Source: Rhodocyclaceae bacterium UBA2271 (GTDB lineage: Bacteria; Pseudomonadota; Gammaproteobacteria; Burkholderiales; Rhodocyclaceae). Taken from it: DNA of 39,620 nucleotides. Both the position numbers and the translations under genes were made by a program. Below are positions 16,141 to 25,485 of this stretch, piece by piece (position 1 is the first letter of the stretch; each line of letters begins with the position of its first letter). The notes under the pieces are model-generated. The model did not search any database. It was given only the letters and a program-made list of their open reading frames with translations, and was not told where the DNA came from. Where the stretch lies: NCBI GenBank assembly GCA_002347405.1, contig DDXB01000056.1, positions 1-39,620 on the forward strand, read 5' to 3'.

Positions 16141-16692
16141 TCAGCCGGGCTTTAGCCGTGCAGTAAAACGTTTGCGCAACTTCGTTACCTTGGGTGCGAC
16201 AACAGCCTGGCAATAGCCCTGCGTGGGATTGCGGGCAAAATAATCCTGGTGATATTCCTCGGCGGGCCAGAAAGTCGGCGCTGGCAGGACGGCGGTCACG
16301 ATCGGATCGGGCCAGATGTGCGCAGCGTTGAGTTCCTTGATCAGGGTTTGTGCCACGTCAGCCTGTTGCGGCGAATGAGTGAACACTACGGAGCGGTACT
16401 GACTGCCGATATCATTACCCTGACGGTTCAACGTCGTTGGATCATGTATGGTGAAAAAAGCCGTGAGCAGGGTGCCATAGTCGATGGTGGACGGATCGAA
16501 TTCGACACGCACCACCTCCGCATGCCCGGTATCGCCGTTGCAAATTTGTTGATAAGTCGGCTTTTCGACCGCGCCGCCACTATAGCCGGAGGTGATTGCG
16601 ATCACCCCGTCGAGCAGTTTGAGTGCCGCCTCGACGCACCAGAAGCAGCCGCCACCCAGCGTGGCCAGTTCGACAGGAGAATGGGTTGTCAT
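16141..16692 (-). CDS. msrA: Peptide-methionine (S)-S-oxide reductase
   Basis: MsrA repairs oxidised methionine (S form). The 183-residue protein shows the catalytic cysteine Cys16 in GGGCFWCVEAAL, then SGYSGGAVEKPTYQQICNGDTGHAEVVRVEFDP and the substrate-side region FWPAEEYHQDYFARNPTQGYC. The recycling cysteine is in GYCQAVVAPK. No MsrB domain is fused. The segment encoding LPAPTF carries a copy of the dispersed repeat word (16271-16285). That stretch is also natural in the family, so insertion is not proven here. Confidence 0.95.
   Translation of the reverse strand: MTTHSPVELATLGGGCFWCVEAALKLLDGVIAITSGYSGGAVEKPTYQQICNGDTGHAEVVRVEFDPSTIDYGTLLTAFFTIHDPTTLNRQGNDIGSQYRSVVFTHSPQQADVAQTLIKELNAAHIWPDPIVTAVLPAPTFWPAEEYHQDYFARNPTQGYCQAVVAPKVTKLRKRFTARLKPG
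16271..16293 (+). repeat. Copy of the dispersed repeat core inside msrA
   Basis: The plus strand reads AAAGTCGGCGCTGGC followed by AGGACGGC. This is a 23-base match with one difference to the element at 31344-31366. The coding strand reads it as VLPAPTF. Since related MsrA proteins have similar residues here, the match could be partly coincidental. Confidence 0.45.
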
Positions 16693-16847
16693 GGCCGGGC
16701 TGGCGCTGCCGGTGCGCTGAATGGAACGGTCGCATTCATGTTTTCACCTCCCGGAGTTGATGGCTAAAAAAGGTGGCAGCACAACAGTCAATACAACAAT
16801 ACAATAAGCCTGCGAACTCTATCACGCAGCAAAAGCCGGGGACCGCC

Positions 16848-18545
16848 ATGTCGCAATCGCTGTTCGACAACCATCGCGCACTGCTGGACCACGCCCAGGC
16901 CGCGATTGCCTGCCGTACCCACTGGTCACCCTATGCCGAGAATCCGCGCAGCTATGGCGAGATGGCATTGGAGGATGGTCTGGCGGCGTTCGAGGCCTAT
17001 CGCAATGCCCAGTTCTATCTCGACCAGCCCGGCGTGGACGGGCGCTGTGGTGGCGAAGTCTCACCCTATGGCCTGCCGCTGAACATATCCTATCCACGCT
17101 GCAGCCCTGAGGGGCTGATTGCCGCGGCCAAGGCGGCCATGCTGCCCTGGGTGCGTGCCGGCATCGAGACGCGCACGGGTGTCTGCCTTGAAGTCCTTGC
17201 CCGCCTGAATGCCGGCAGCGCCGAAATGGCTTATGCGCTGATGCATACCACCGGCCAGAGCCTGGGGCTTGCTTTCCTCACTGGCGGCCCGCGGGCGCAG
17301 GCGCGCGGGCTGGAAGCCCTGGCCTGGGCCTATCGGGTGATGACGCAGATTCCCGCCCAGGCGGCGTGGCAGCGCAATATCAGCCAGCGTCTGGAGAAGC
17401 GCTACATGGTCGCCCCGCTGGGTGTATCGCTGGTCATCGGCTGCGCCACCCAACCCACCTGGCACGCCTACCCCGCGATCTTCGCGAGCCTGTCCACGGG
17501 CAATCCGGTGATCGTCAAGCCGCACCCGACCGCCGTGCTGCCGCTGGCATTAACCGTGGCTATCACGCGCCAGGTGCTCAAGGAGTCGGGCTTCGATTCC
17601 AACCTGATCACTTTGCTGGTCGGCGATCCCGACGATACCCCGGTATTGCGTGATATCGCGCGCCGCCCGGACATCCGCCTGATCGACTATGCCGGCGCGC
17701 CCGACATGGGCGACTGGCTGCGCGCCAATGCACGCCAGGCCCGCCTCTTCCTGGAAACCGGCGGCGTCAACTGCGTGCTGGTCGACTCCAGTTACGACTA
17801 CCAGGCGCTGCTCAAGAATCTGGTGTTGTCGCTTTGTCTCGATTCCGGCCAGTTGCGCACGACACCGCGGGTCATTTTCGTCAGCCGCGAAGGCATCGAG
17901 ACACCCGACGGCCTGGTCGATCCCGAACAGTTCGGGCGCGACCTGGCCATGGCACTGGGCAAGTTTGTCGCAGAGCCGGCCCGCGCTGCCGAAGTGCTGG
18001 GGGCCATTCAGTCGCTGGCAACGGTTGCCCGCATCGCGGCGGTCAGCGAACTGGCCGAAGCAACGGCGGAGGTATTGCGCCATTCCGCTGCGCTCGCCCA
18101 TCCGCAATGGCCGGCAGCGCGCATTCATACCCCCCTGCTGCTCAGTGCTGCGGCCGAGCAACGCGAATTCTTCATGGAAGAACGTTTTGGTCCGATCGCC
18201 ATCGTCGTTACTACCGCGAACACGGCGACCAGCCTGGCCTTGGCAGAAACCACCATGCGCGACAAGGGAGCACTTAACTTTCTGGTGCATGCGACACGGC
18301 CCCATGTCCAGCAATTTGCCGAAGATGTCGCCCTGCGTGCAGGGGTATCGCTCTCGCTCAACCTGACCGGGGCAGCGCTGATCAATCAGCCGGCCGGCTT
18401 CTCGGATTTCCATGCCAGCGGCGCCAATCCGGCCGCCAGTTGCAGCATGATCGACGCTGCCTTCGTTGCCAACCGCTTCTATTTCTCGCAGGTGCAGCAA
18501 CATTACTTGCCGCCATCGAGTATTGACTGGCTGGTGGATCAATGA
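16848..18545 (+). CDS. paaN: PaaN-like aldehyde dehydrogenase-family protein with catalytic Cys position replaced by Arg
   Basis: This 565-residue aldehyde-dehydrogenase-fold protein is of the phenylacetate-degradation PaaN type. It is recognised from MSQSLFDNHRALLDHA, YAENPRSYGEMALEDGLAAFEAY, GVDGRCGGEVSPYGLPL and GNPVIVKPHPTAVLPLA. PaaN proteins are linked to oxidation of ring-cleaved phenylacetyl-CoA intermediates. As I recall the family, the nucleophile sits in a SGQMCTTPQ-like motif. Here the sequence is DSGQLRTTPRVIF, with Arg337 in place of Cys. The general-base region LFLETGGVNCVLVD is retained. The ATG at 16848 fits the family N-terminus; a GTG at 16773 is in frame but unlikely. No other paa genes are nearby. 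Confidence 0.85.
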   Translation: MSQSLFDNHRALLDHAQAAIACRTHWSPYAENPRSYGEMALEDGLAAFEAYRNAQFYLDQPGVDGRCGGEVSPYGLPLNISYPRCSPEGLIAAAKAAMLPWVRAGIETRTGVCLEVLARLNAGSAEMAYALMHTTGQSLGLAFLTGGPRAQARGLEALAWAYRVMTQIPAQAAWQRNISQRLEKRYMVAPLGVSLVIGCATQPTWHAYPAIFASLSTGNPVIVKPHPTAVLPLALTVAITRQVLKESGFDSNLITLLVGDPDDTPVLRDIARRPDIRLIDYAGAPDMGDWLRANARQARLFLETGGVNCVLVDSSYDYQALLKNLVLSLCLDSGQLRTTPRVIFVSREGIETPDGLVDPEQFGRDLAMALGKFVAEPARAAEVLGAIQSLATVARIAAVSELAEATAEVLRHSAALAHPQWPAARIHTPLLLSAAAEQREFFMEERFGPIAIVVTTANTATSLALAETTMRDKGALNFLVHATRPHVQQFAEDVALRAGVSLSLNLTGAALINQPAGFSDFHASGANPAASCSMIDAAFVANRFYFSQVQQHYLPPSSIDWLVDQ

Positions 18546-18681
18546 GAGTGGGAATCAGCAAGTCGATGATCGCTGGATGCAACAGCGATATCGATATCGA
18601 TACTAAGTAGGGTCGGGTTTTCCTTGCAGGCAACAAAGCCATGCTAGGATTTGTTTTTTCGATGTCGATACAGGAGGGCAC

Positions 18682-19782
18682 ATGTTTTCCAATATTCGCA
18701 TTTCGGTTCGTCTGGCGATTGGTATTGCATTAACGTTGCTGGTCGTCGTGCTGGTGATGCTGCCAGCGGTTTTGGGGCAACTGGGTAACGTTAGTGCACG
18801 TGCCGAAGCGCGCCAGCTCGATGAACTGCATGCCACCTTGCAGGCCAGCGTCCGCGACGCTTCTGCTTCTGCCCTGGTGACCATTACCTCCGTGGTGAAT
18901 GCCAAGGGCGTTACCGAAGCTTTTGCCAACCGGGATCGTGCACAACTGCAGGCGCTGACTTCACCCGTTTTCGATGCGCTGAAGAAGAATTACAACATCA
19001 GTCAGTTCCAGTTTCATTTGTCGCCCGCCACCTCATTCCTGCGGCTGCATGACCTGGCAAAATTCGGCGATGACCTGTCGGGGTTCCGCGCCACTGTTGT
19101 CAAGACCAATGAGTTGGTGCAGGCGCAAAGCGGTCTCGAAAGCGGCGTGGCCGGCATCGGCTTGCGCGGCGTCATCCCGGTTTCTCACGAGGGCCGCCAC
19201 GTGGGTTCGGCCGAGATCGGCGTGACCTTCGGCCAGGGCTTCTTCGATTCCTTCTCTTCCCAGTTCAAGGCGCCCGCCGCCCTGCACATCCGTCCCGCTT
19301 CGGACTTCAAGATCTTCGCCACAACGATTCCCGGCAAGACCACGCTGAGCCCGGAGCAAATTGCCGCCGCCCTCGGAGGGCAGGTGATTACCGCCCAGGT
19401 GAAAATCGATGGCCAGGACTGGTCGGTGATGGCCAAGTCGGTGCCGGACTTTTCCGGGAAACCGATTGCGGTTGCGGAAATCCTTATTGACCGATCCTAC
19501 TATGCGACCAGCTATCGGAACACGCTGCTGCAGATTCTGGGCATCGGTCTGGTCTCCCTGCTTGTCGGGCTGGCGCTGGCATGGCAGTTGAGCCGCAGCA
19601 TCACCAAGCCGATCGAGCTGCTCACGCATGCCGCTGCCGAGATCAGCCGCGGCAAGATCGAGGAAAAGATTGCGGGTACCGAACGCAAGGACGAGATCGG
19701 CGACCTGGCGCGGGCGCTCGAGCGCATGTCCGCCAGCATCAAGATCGCCATGGACCGGATCAGAAAACTTTCCGCTTCTTGA
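18682..19782 (+). CDS. CACHE-HAMP membrane sensor lacking an output domain
   Basis: This 366-residue chemoreceptor-like sensor has a first membrane span at about residues 10-32. A periplasmic ligand-binding region of double-CACHE type follows; the SFLRLHDLAKFGDDLSGFRATVVKTN stretch near residue 114 is characteristic. The second span is about residues 282-302, and a HAMP domain begins SRSITKPIELLTHAAAEISRGK and ends ERKDEIGDLARALERMSASIKIAMDRI. It stops there, with no methyl-accepting, kinase, GGDEF or phosphatase domain. The natural stop is followed by 35 bases and a second small gene, so output may pass in trans to that protein. A GGAGG ribosome-binding site precedes the ATG. Confidence 0.85.
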   Translation: MFSNIRISVRLAIGIALTLLVVVLVMLPAVLGQLGNVSARAEARQLDELHATLQASVRDASASALVTITSVVNAKGVTEAFANRDRAQLQALTSPVFDALKKNYNISQFQFHLSPATSFLRLHDLAKFGDDLSGFRATVVKTNELVQAQSGLESGVAGIGLRGVIPVSHEGRHVGSAEIGVTFGQGFFDSFSSQFKAPAALHIRPASDFKIFATTIPGKTTLSPEQIAAALGGQVITAQVKIDGQDWSVMAKSVPDFSGKPIAVAEILIDRSYYATSYRNTLLQILGIGLVSLLVGLALAWQLSRSITKPIELLTHAAAEISRGKIEEKIAGTERKDEIGDLARALERMSASIKIAMDRIRKLSAS

Positions 19783-19817
19783 GAGTGACTGCCCACTCTA
19801 CTGCGAGGTGATTGGCT

Positions 19818-20288
19818 ATGGAAAAGTCTGCAGTATTTGTGAAATCGGCCAAGGGGCAAGACGCGATCAAGACCAATTCGCGTGAAATCTCCATGAATGA
19901 CCGGCATATCCTGATCATGGTCGACGGCAAGCGCAACGTCGAAACCCTGCTGAAGGATGCCGCCATTTTCCGCGATGTCGAGGCGACGCTGGAGCGGCTG
20001 TTCGAGGCCGGCTATATTGATCCCATCGGCGGCGCTGTCAGCCGCGCATCCGCTGCGGCGCCCCGCGCGGCGGCAGCCCCGGGCGGTGCACTGAACAGGG
20101 AGACGAAAGCGCTGATCGAGCAGGAACTCGTGGAGTTCTTGGGGCCGATTGCGTCCCTGCTTTGCGAAGAGACGCTTGCGACAGCGAAATCCCTTGATGA
20201 GGCCCTGTCAGCCCTGGGTTCGCAAATGGATCCCCAGCAGGCCGTGCAGTTCAAGAAAAAAGTGGCTGAGCGGCTGGCCCGCAGCTGA
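19818..20288 (+). CDS. Small two-part protein: winged-helix-like N-terminus and helical C-terminal domain
   Basis: The 156-residue cytoplasmic protein has two blocks joined by an Ala/Pro/Arg linker (about residues 75-92). Block one (NDRHILIMVDGKRNVETLLKDAAIFRDVEATLERLFEAGYI) has the look of a winged-helix module often attached to bacterial response regulators and kinases. Block two (LIEQELVEFLGPIASLLCEETLATAKSLDEALSALG, ending in a QAVQFKKKVAERLA helix) resembles the C-terminal DUF8082-type domain of some serine/threonine kinases; this is from memory and unverified. A GAGGT site eight bases upstream supports the ATG at 19818. It follows the output-less HAMP sensor and may be its partner. Confidence 0.7.
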   Translation: MEKSAVFVKSAKGQDAIKTNSREISMNDRHILIMVDGKRNVETLLKDAAIFRDVEATLERLFEAGYIDPIGGAVSRASAAAPRAAAAPGGALNRETKALIEQELVEFLGPIASLLCEETLATAKSLDEALSALGSQMDPQQAVQFKKKVAERLARS

Positions 20289-20298
20289 TCGCTTTCTC

Positions 20299-20335
20299 CG
20301 CCAGCCGGGCACACTACAAAGCAGCCCGGCTGGCG
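20299..20335 (+). terminator. Strong hairpin after the small winged-helix-like gene
   Basis: A perfect 12-base inverted repeat lies 10 bases past the stop codon: CGCCAGCCGGGC (20299-20310) and GCCCGGCTGGCG (20324-20335) with a 13-base loop. No T-run follows, so it may act as a transcript-stabilising or weak terminating structure rather than a classical intrinsic terminator. Confidence 0.55.
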
Positions 20336-20390
20336 GTCGCGCTGCTGCCAGGCTGCGGCTGGTGCCTGTATCATCGATCATCAGTTAAGC

Positions 20391-20419
20391 ACCATGGCCT
20401 GTTCTGTGCGGGCCATGGT
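20391..20419 (+). promoter_or_regulatory. Inverted repeat in the sucC leader
   Basis: ACCATGGCC (20391-20399) and GGCCATGGT (20411-20419) form a perfect 9-base inverted repeat around an 11-base centre. It starts 60 bases before the sucC ATG. It could be a leader hairpin or an operator for a dimeric regulator; nothing identifies the binder. Confidence 0.4.
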
Positions 20420-20450
20420 TTGATATCTATTTTCCCGACAAGGACGTTTT

Positions 20451-21611
<1,161 letters not shown>

Positions 21612-21621
21612 GGAAATCAAC

Positions 21622-22515
21622 ATGTCGATTCTGATCAACAAAGACACCAAGATCATTACTCAGGGCATTACCGGCAAGACCGGCCAGTTCCATACCGAGA
21701 AGTGCATGGAGTACGCCAACGGCAAAAATTGCTTCGTGGCCGGCGTGCATCCGAAGAAGGCTGGCGAAAAAGTTTTCGACGTGCCGATTTTCGCCTCGGT
21801 CAAAGATGCCCGGGCGGCCAGTGGTGCGACGGTTTCAGTCATCTATGTCCCGCCCGCCGGCGCCGCGGATGCGATCTGGGAAGCCTGCGAAGCCGATCTC
21901 GATCTGGTGATCTGCATTACCGAGGGCATTCCGGTGCGCGACATGCTCATGGTGCGCAACAAGATGCGGCAGAAGGAAGCCAGGGGCGGCAAGAAGACAC
22001 TGCTGCTCGGCCCCAACTGCCCCGGCCTGATAACCCCTGACGAGGTCAAGATCGGCATCATGCCTGGCCATATCCACCGCAAGGGCCGCATTGGCGTGGT
22101 TTCCCGCTCCGGCACACTGACCTATGAGGCTGTTGCCCAGGTCACCGAACTGGGCCTTGGCCAGTCGTCGGCAATCGGCATTGGTGGCGATCCGATCAAC
22201 GGTATCAAGCACATCGACATCATGCGCATGTTCAACGACGATCCCGACACCGATGCGGTCATCATGATTGGCGAGATCGGCGGACCGGACGAAGCGGAGG
22301 CCGCGCGCTGGTGCAAGGACCACATGAAGAAGCCGATCGTCGGTTTCATCGCCGGCGTCACCGCCCCGGCTGGCAAGCGCATGGGACATGCCGGCGCGCT
22401 GATCTCGGGTGGTGCCGACACGGCCGAAGCCAAGCTGGCCATCATGGAGGAGTGCGGCTTTACCGTGACACGCAATCCGTCGGAAATGGGCAAGCTGCTG
22501 AAGTCGCTGCTGTAG
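21622..22515 (+). CDS. sucD: Succinyl-CoA ligase (ADP-forming), alpha subunit
   Basis: SucD carries the CoA-binding Rossmann domain and the phosphorylated histidine. The 297-residue protein shows MSILINKDTKIITQGITGKTGQFHT, YVPPAGAADAIWEA, LLGPNCPGLITP, SRSGTLTYEAVAQ, and GKRMGHAGALISGG with the phospho-His at residue 256. It is coupled to sucC and followed by a strong intrinsic terminator, so sucCD looks like a two-gene operon. Confidence 0.97.
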   Translation: MSILINKDTKIITQGITGKTGQFHTEKCMEYANGKNCFVAGVHPKKAGEKVFDVPIFASVKDARAASGATVSVIYVPPAGAADAIWEACEADLDLVICITEGIPVRDMLMVRNKMRQKEARGGKKTLLLGPNCPGLITPDEVKIGIMPGHIHRKGRIGVVSRSGTLTYEAVAQVTELGLGQSSAIGIGGDPINGIKHIDIMRMFNDDPDTDAVIMIGEIGGPDEAEAARWCKDHMKKPIVGFIAGVTAPAGKRMGHAGALISGGADTAEAKLAIMEECGFTVTRNPSEMGKLLKSLL

Positions 22516-22533
22516 TCGTTTCCGCGCGAAGGC

Positions 22534-22559
22534 AAGGCGGGCTGCGGCCCGCCTTTTTT
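22534..22559 (+). terminator. Intrinsic terminator after sucD
   Basis: A GGCGGGC/GCCCGCC stem (22536-22542 and 22547-22553) with a TGCG loop, flanked by AA, runs directly into six T residues. It is a textbook rho-independent terminator, 18 bases after the sucD stop. Confidence 0.92.
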
Positions 22560-22583
22560 CGACGTATTGATAGGGAGCATTCA

Positions 22584-23537
22584 ATGGCGCTGTTTTTATC
22601 CGAAGCCGATGTGCGCCAGTTGCTGACCATGGATCTGGCGCTGGAAGCCGTAACGGCAGCGCATGCCGCCCATGGCCACAATCGCGCCATCGACATTGCC
22701 CGCCAGCGCACCCGGACGCCGACATCGTCGCTGCACATCCTGCAAGGCGCGCTGCTTGACGAAGGAGTGATCGGCTATAAGGCTTACACGATTGCGCGTG
22801 CGGGCCAGCGCTTCATGGTGCATCTGTTCGACGCGGCGACCGGCACACCGCTGGCGGCAATCGAGGCCGATTTCCTGGGGATGATGCGCACCGGCGCCGC
22901 CGGTGGCGTGGCCGCAAAAGTTCTATCCCGTCCGGAAAGCGCGGTGGTCGGGTTGATTGGCGCCGGCTGGCAGGCACAAAGCCAGCTGGAGGCGCTGTGT
23001 CGGGTCAGGCCGATCCGGCAAGTCAAATTGTTTGCGCGCGATGCCGAGAAGCGCCGTCTCGCCAGCGCCGACTTTTCAAAACGTTTCGGTGTCGAAGTCG
23101 AGCCGGTCGATAGCGCGGAAGCTGCGGTGCGCGATAGCGATATCGTAGTCACCATTACTGCGGCGGTCACGCCATTGTTCAATGGCGAATGGCTGGCGGC
23201 CGGTACGCACATCAATGCTGCCGGCTCGAATGCCCTGATCCGGCGCGAGATTGACGAAAAGACCGTTGCCCGCGCGGCCGTGGTGTGTGTCGATAGTCGG
23301 CCAACTGCCCTGCGCGAGGCGGGCGACCTGTTGCCGGCGCTGGAAAAGGGACGGCTTGCCGAAGGCCAGCTTGTCGAGCTGGGCGAGTTGATTACCGGCA
23401 TTCGCCCGGGACGACCGGATGCCGAAGCAATCACGTTGTTCGAATCGCAAGGCATGGCCATCCAGGATCTGGCAGTCGGCGTGCGCCTGCTCAAACTGGC
23501 ACAGCAGCAGGGACTTGGTGCGGAATTGCCCTATTGA
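22584..23537 (+). CDS. Ornithine cyclodeaminase / mu-crystallin family protein
   Basis: This 317-residue NAD(P)-dependent enzyme belongs to the family that includes ornithine cyclodeaminase, alanine dehydrogenase (archaeal type), delta-1-pyrroline-2-carboxylate reductase and mu-crystallin. The specific substrate cannot be set from sequence. Visible markers are FLSEADVRQLLTMDLALEAVTAAH, RTGAAGGVAAKVLSRPESAVVGLIGAGWQAQSQLEAL (dinucleotide-binding glycines near residue 130), HINAAGSN and the C-terminal GMAIQDLAVGVRLL. The ATG at 22584 follows a GGGAG ribosome-binding site and lies just after the sucD terminator. A copy of the dispersed 15-mer lies at 23061-23075. Confidence 0.88.
   Translation: MALFLSEADVRQLLTMDLALEAVTAAHAAHGHNRAIDIARQRTRTPTSSLHILQGALLDEGVIGYKAYTIARAGQRFMVHLFDAATGTPLAAIEADFLGMMRTGAAGGVAAKVLSRPESAVVGLIGAGWQAQSQLEALCRVRPIRQVKLFARDAEKRRLASADFSKRFGVEVEPVDSAEAAVRDSDIVVTITAAVTPLFNGEWLAAGTHINAAGSNALIRREIDEKTVARAAVVCVDSRPTALREAGDLLPALEKGRLAEGQLVELGELITGIRPGRPDAEAITLFESQGMAIQDLAVGVRLLKLAQQQGLGAELPY
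23061..23077 (-). repeat. Copy of the dispersed 15-mer inside the cyclodeaminase-family gene
   Basis: The minus strand reads GAAAAGTCGGCGCTGGC, identical over 17 bases to the site in hisC (6315-6331). Here the gene reads the complementary strand as ASADFS, so the shared sequence is not a shared protein motif. Confidence 0.6.
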
Positions 23538-23570
23538 GAACGCTTTTAGTGTCCGCTACGTGAAAAAGCA

Positions 23571-23599
23571 TTGACTGACTTAATGTCTGGCTGTAAGAA
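23571..23599 (+). promoter_or_regulatory. Candidate sigma-70 promoter for the signalling cluster
   Basis: TTGACT (23571-23576) and TAAGAA (23594-23599) are separated by 17 bases in the gap between the cyclodeaminase-family gene and the PP2C gene. The -35 is close to consensus and the -10 is moderate. A leader of roughly 130 bases would precede the PP2C ATG at 23740. Confidence 0.55.
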
Positions 23600-23739
23600 T
23601 GAGGCATATCACACTGTTTCTGCTTGAGGTTTGAGCGTGGGATGTGGAACTGCTTTACGGGAGGCGTATCGAACACGGTGGTTGGCAAATTGAAAACGAA
23701 CGACTGGGGTGCCCATCGGCGGGTACGTGTTTGCCTGCG

Positions 23740-24585
23740 ATGGTATTAATCGATCTTTCCGCGGCGATCGAAATGGCCTTCTGCAGCGATCCCGGTCAGG
23801 TTCGCCCGCTCAACGAGGATTCGGTGCTGGTCAATCAAAAGTTGGGTCTTGCCGTACTGGCGGATGGCATGGGTGGCTACAATGCCGGCGAGGTTGCCAG
23901 CGGTATGGCCACGACAGTTGTGGGTAGTGAGCTTGCACACCAGTTTGACACCAGAGCGCCCGGCGATCTTCTTGAGAGCGGACAGGTCTGGGCTCGGCAA
24001 GCACTGATTGATGTGGTTGCGCGCACCAATGCGGCAATTTACCAGGCAGCGCAAAGTCAGTCCCAATACACGGGAATGGGCACCACACTGGTCGCCGCCC
24101 AGTTCTATGATGATCATCTGGCGGTAGCGCACATCGGTGATTCCAGGCTGTATCGTCTGCGCGGGGAAGAACTGAAGCAACTGACGCGCGACCATTCCCT
24201 GTTGCAGGAACAGATCGACAACGGCATGCTCACTTCTGAGCAGGCACGCTTCTCGCTTAACAAAAATCTGGTGACGCGTGCGCTGGGTGTCGAGCCGACT
24301 GCGGACGTCGAGTTGAATGAATACGATGTACTTCCTGGCGATGTTTATCTGCTCTGCTCGGATGGCCTCAACGATATGATGGAGGATGAGGAGATTGCCC
24401 TGACGTTATCGACACTGTCGGTAAATCTGCCGCTCTGTGCAATGCAACTGGTGCAACAGGCGAATGACAATGGCGGTCGTGACAACGTTTCGGTTATTCT
24501 CGTCAAGATAAAGGAAGCCTTTCCGGCGCCCCATGGTTCACATGGGGCAGGCTGGTGGCGACGCGTGCAGTCTTGGTTCGGTTAA
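23740..24585 (+). CDS. PP2C-family serine/threonine protein phosphatase
   Basis: This 281-residue metal-dependent phosphatase is the Stp/PphA-like partner of bacterial Hanks-type kinases. All family motifs are present: GQVRPLNEDSVL, LADGMGGYNAGEVASG (metal Asp), TGMGTTLVAAQF, AHIGDSRLYRLRGEELKQLTRDHS, LVTRALGVEP, LLCSDGLNDMM and GGRDNVSVILVKI. The ATG at 23740 is preferred because the motifs begin 17 residues later; a GTG at 23644 in frame would add 32 non-conserved residues. It starts a same-strand run to 31343, 26 bases before the FHA gene. No kinase gene is in the window. Confidence 0.92.
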   Translation: MVLIDLSAAIEMAFCSDPGQVRPLNEDSVLVNQKLGLAVLADGMGGYNAGEVASGMATTVVGSELAHQFDTRAPGDLLESGQVWARQALIDVVARTNAAIYQAAQSQSQYTGMGTTLVAAQFYDDHLAVAHIGDSRLYRLRGEELKQLTRDHSLLQEQIDNGMLTSEQARFSLNKNLVTRALGVEPTADVELNEYDVLPGDVYLLCSDGLNDMMEDEEIALTLSTLSVNLPLCAMQLVQQANDNGGRDNVSVILVKIKEAFPAPHGSHGAGWWRRVQSWFG

Positions 24586-24611
24586 CGATGGTGTTTTGAA
24601 GGACGCTCAAG

Positions 24612-25334
24612 ATGGCTAAGCTCATACTCAGCATGGACAATCTGGTGCTCAAGGAGATTCCCTTGAACAAGGAGCGCACCACGCTCGGGCGCAAGGCGCA
24701 CAACGACATCCAGATCGATAATCTGGCAGTCTCGGGCGAGCATGCCGTGATCGTGAGCATCCTCAACGATTCATTCCTGGAGGACCTCAACAGCACCAAT
24801 GGCACCTTCGTCAATGGCCAGCAGATAAAGAAGCATTTCCTGCAAAACAATGATGTCATCGAACTGGGCAAGTACCGTCTCAAATACATCAATGAGGCGG
24901 CGCAAAGCGCCACGCAGGCCGATTTCGAAAAGACCATGGTGTTGCGCCCCGACATGTTGAGGAAGGCAAACGAACCAGCGGCAGCGAAACCGGCTGGTGG
25001 CGCTGTTCCGGCGGTCATGGCTCCGCCGATCCAGACTGCTCCTGCTGCTGTGCCGGCGGCCCCCGCGCTGCCATTCGGCGCGATCCAGATCCTGACCGGC
25101 AGCAACATCGGCAGACGGCTGGAACTGACCAAATCACTCACCACACTAGGCAAGCCGGGGGTTCAGGTGGCAGTCATTGCGCGCCGCCCGATCGGTTATT
25201 TTCTGACCCATGTCGAAGGCGCCCGATACCCGCTGGTGAATGGCATGGCCATTCATACCCAGGCGCATGAACTCAAGGATCATGACGTCCTCGAACTGGC
25301 CGGCGTGAAAATGGAGTTTTCCCTCAAGGCCTGA
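24612..25334 (+). CDS. FHA-domain protein with a second, degenerate FHA-like domain
   Basis: This 240-residue phosphothreonine-recognition protein has an N-terminal FHA domain spanning about residues 5-95. The binding-loop residues are visible in TTLGRKAHNDIQIDN, SGEHAVI and NSTNGTFVNGQ. An Ala/Pro linker (about 120-155) leads to a second domain starting FGAIQILTGSNIGRRLELTKSLTTLGKPG and ending HDVLELAGVKMEFSLKA. That domain keeps the FHA strand pattern but lacks the Arg, Ser-xx-His and Asn set, so it probably does not bind phosphopeptide. Its position right after the PP2C phosphatase indicates a phosphothreonine switch. Confidence 0.9.
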   Translation: MAKLILSMDNLVLKEIPLNKERTTLGRKAHNDIQIDNLAVSGEHAVIVSILNDSFLEDLNSTNGTFVNGQQIKKHFLQNNDVIELGKYRLKYINEAAQSATQADFEKTMVLRPDMLRKANEPAAAKPAGGAVPAVMAPPIQTAPAAVPAAPALPFGAIQILTGSNIGRRLELTKSLTTLGKPGVQVAVIARRPIGYFLTHVEGARYPLVNGMAIHTQAHELKDHDVLELAGVKMEFSLKA

Positions 25335-25485
25335 TGCGGGCTGAATCGGAAAGGGATCTGGTGCCGCGCGGGTGTCTGCCCCTGCGGCCGTATTATTTAT
25401 ATGATACGTCCGATGAGCGAATTACACTTGACTGCCTGGATCCGCCAGACGAGTGGTGGGTTCGCGATCATAGAGACTGAATAGC

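Noticed and set aside
16271..16285. Claim that msrA has suffered an in-frame repeat insertion
   Set aside because: The DNA matches the dispersed word, but PAPTF before the PAEEYHQ block is normal in MsrA proteins. I list the match without calling it an insertion.
18586..18605. GATATCGATATCGATAC tract before the sensor gene
   Set aside because: It is a short simple repeat without a second copy or a clear palindromic operator arrangement.
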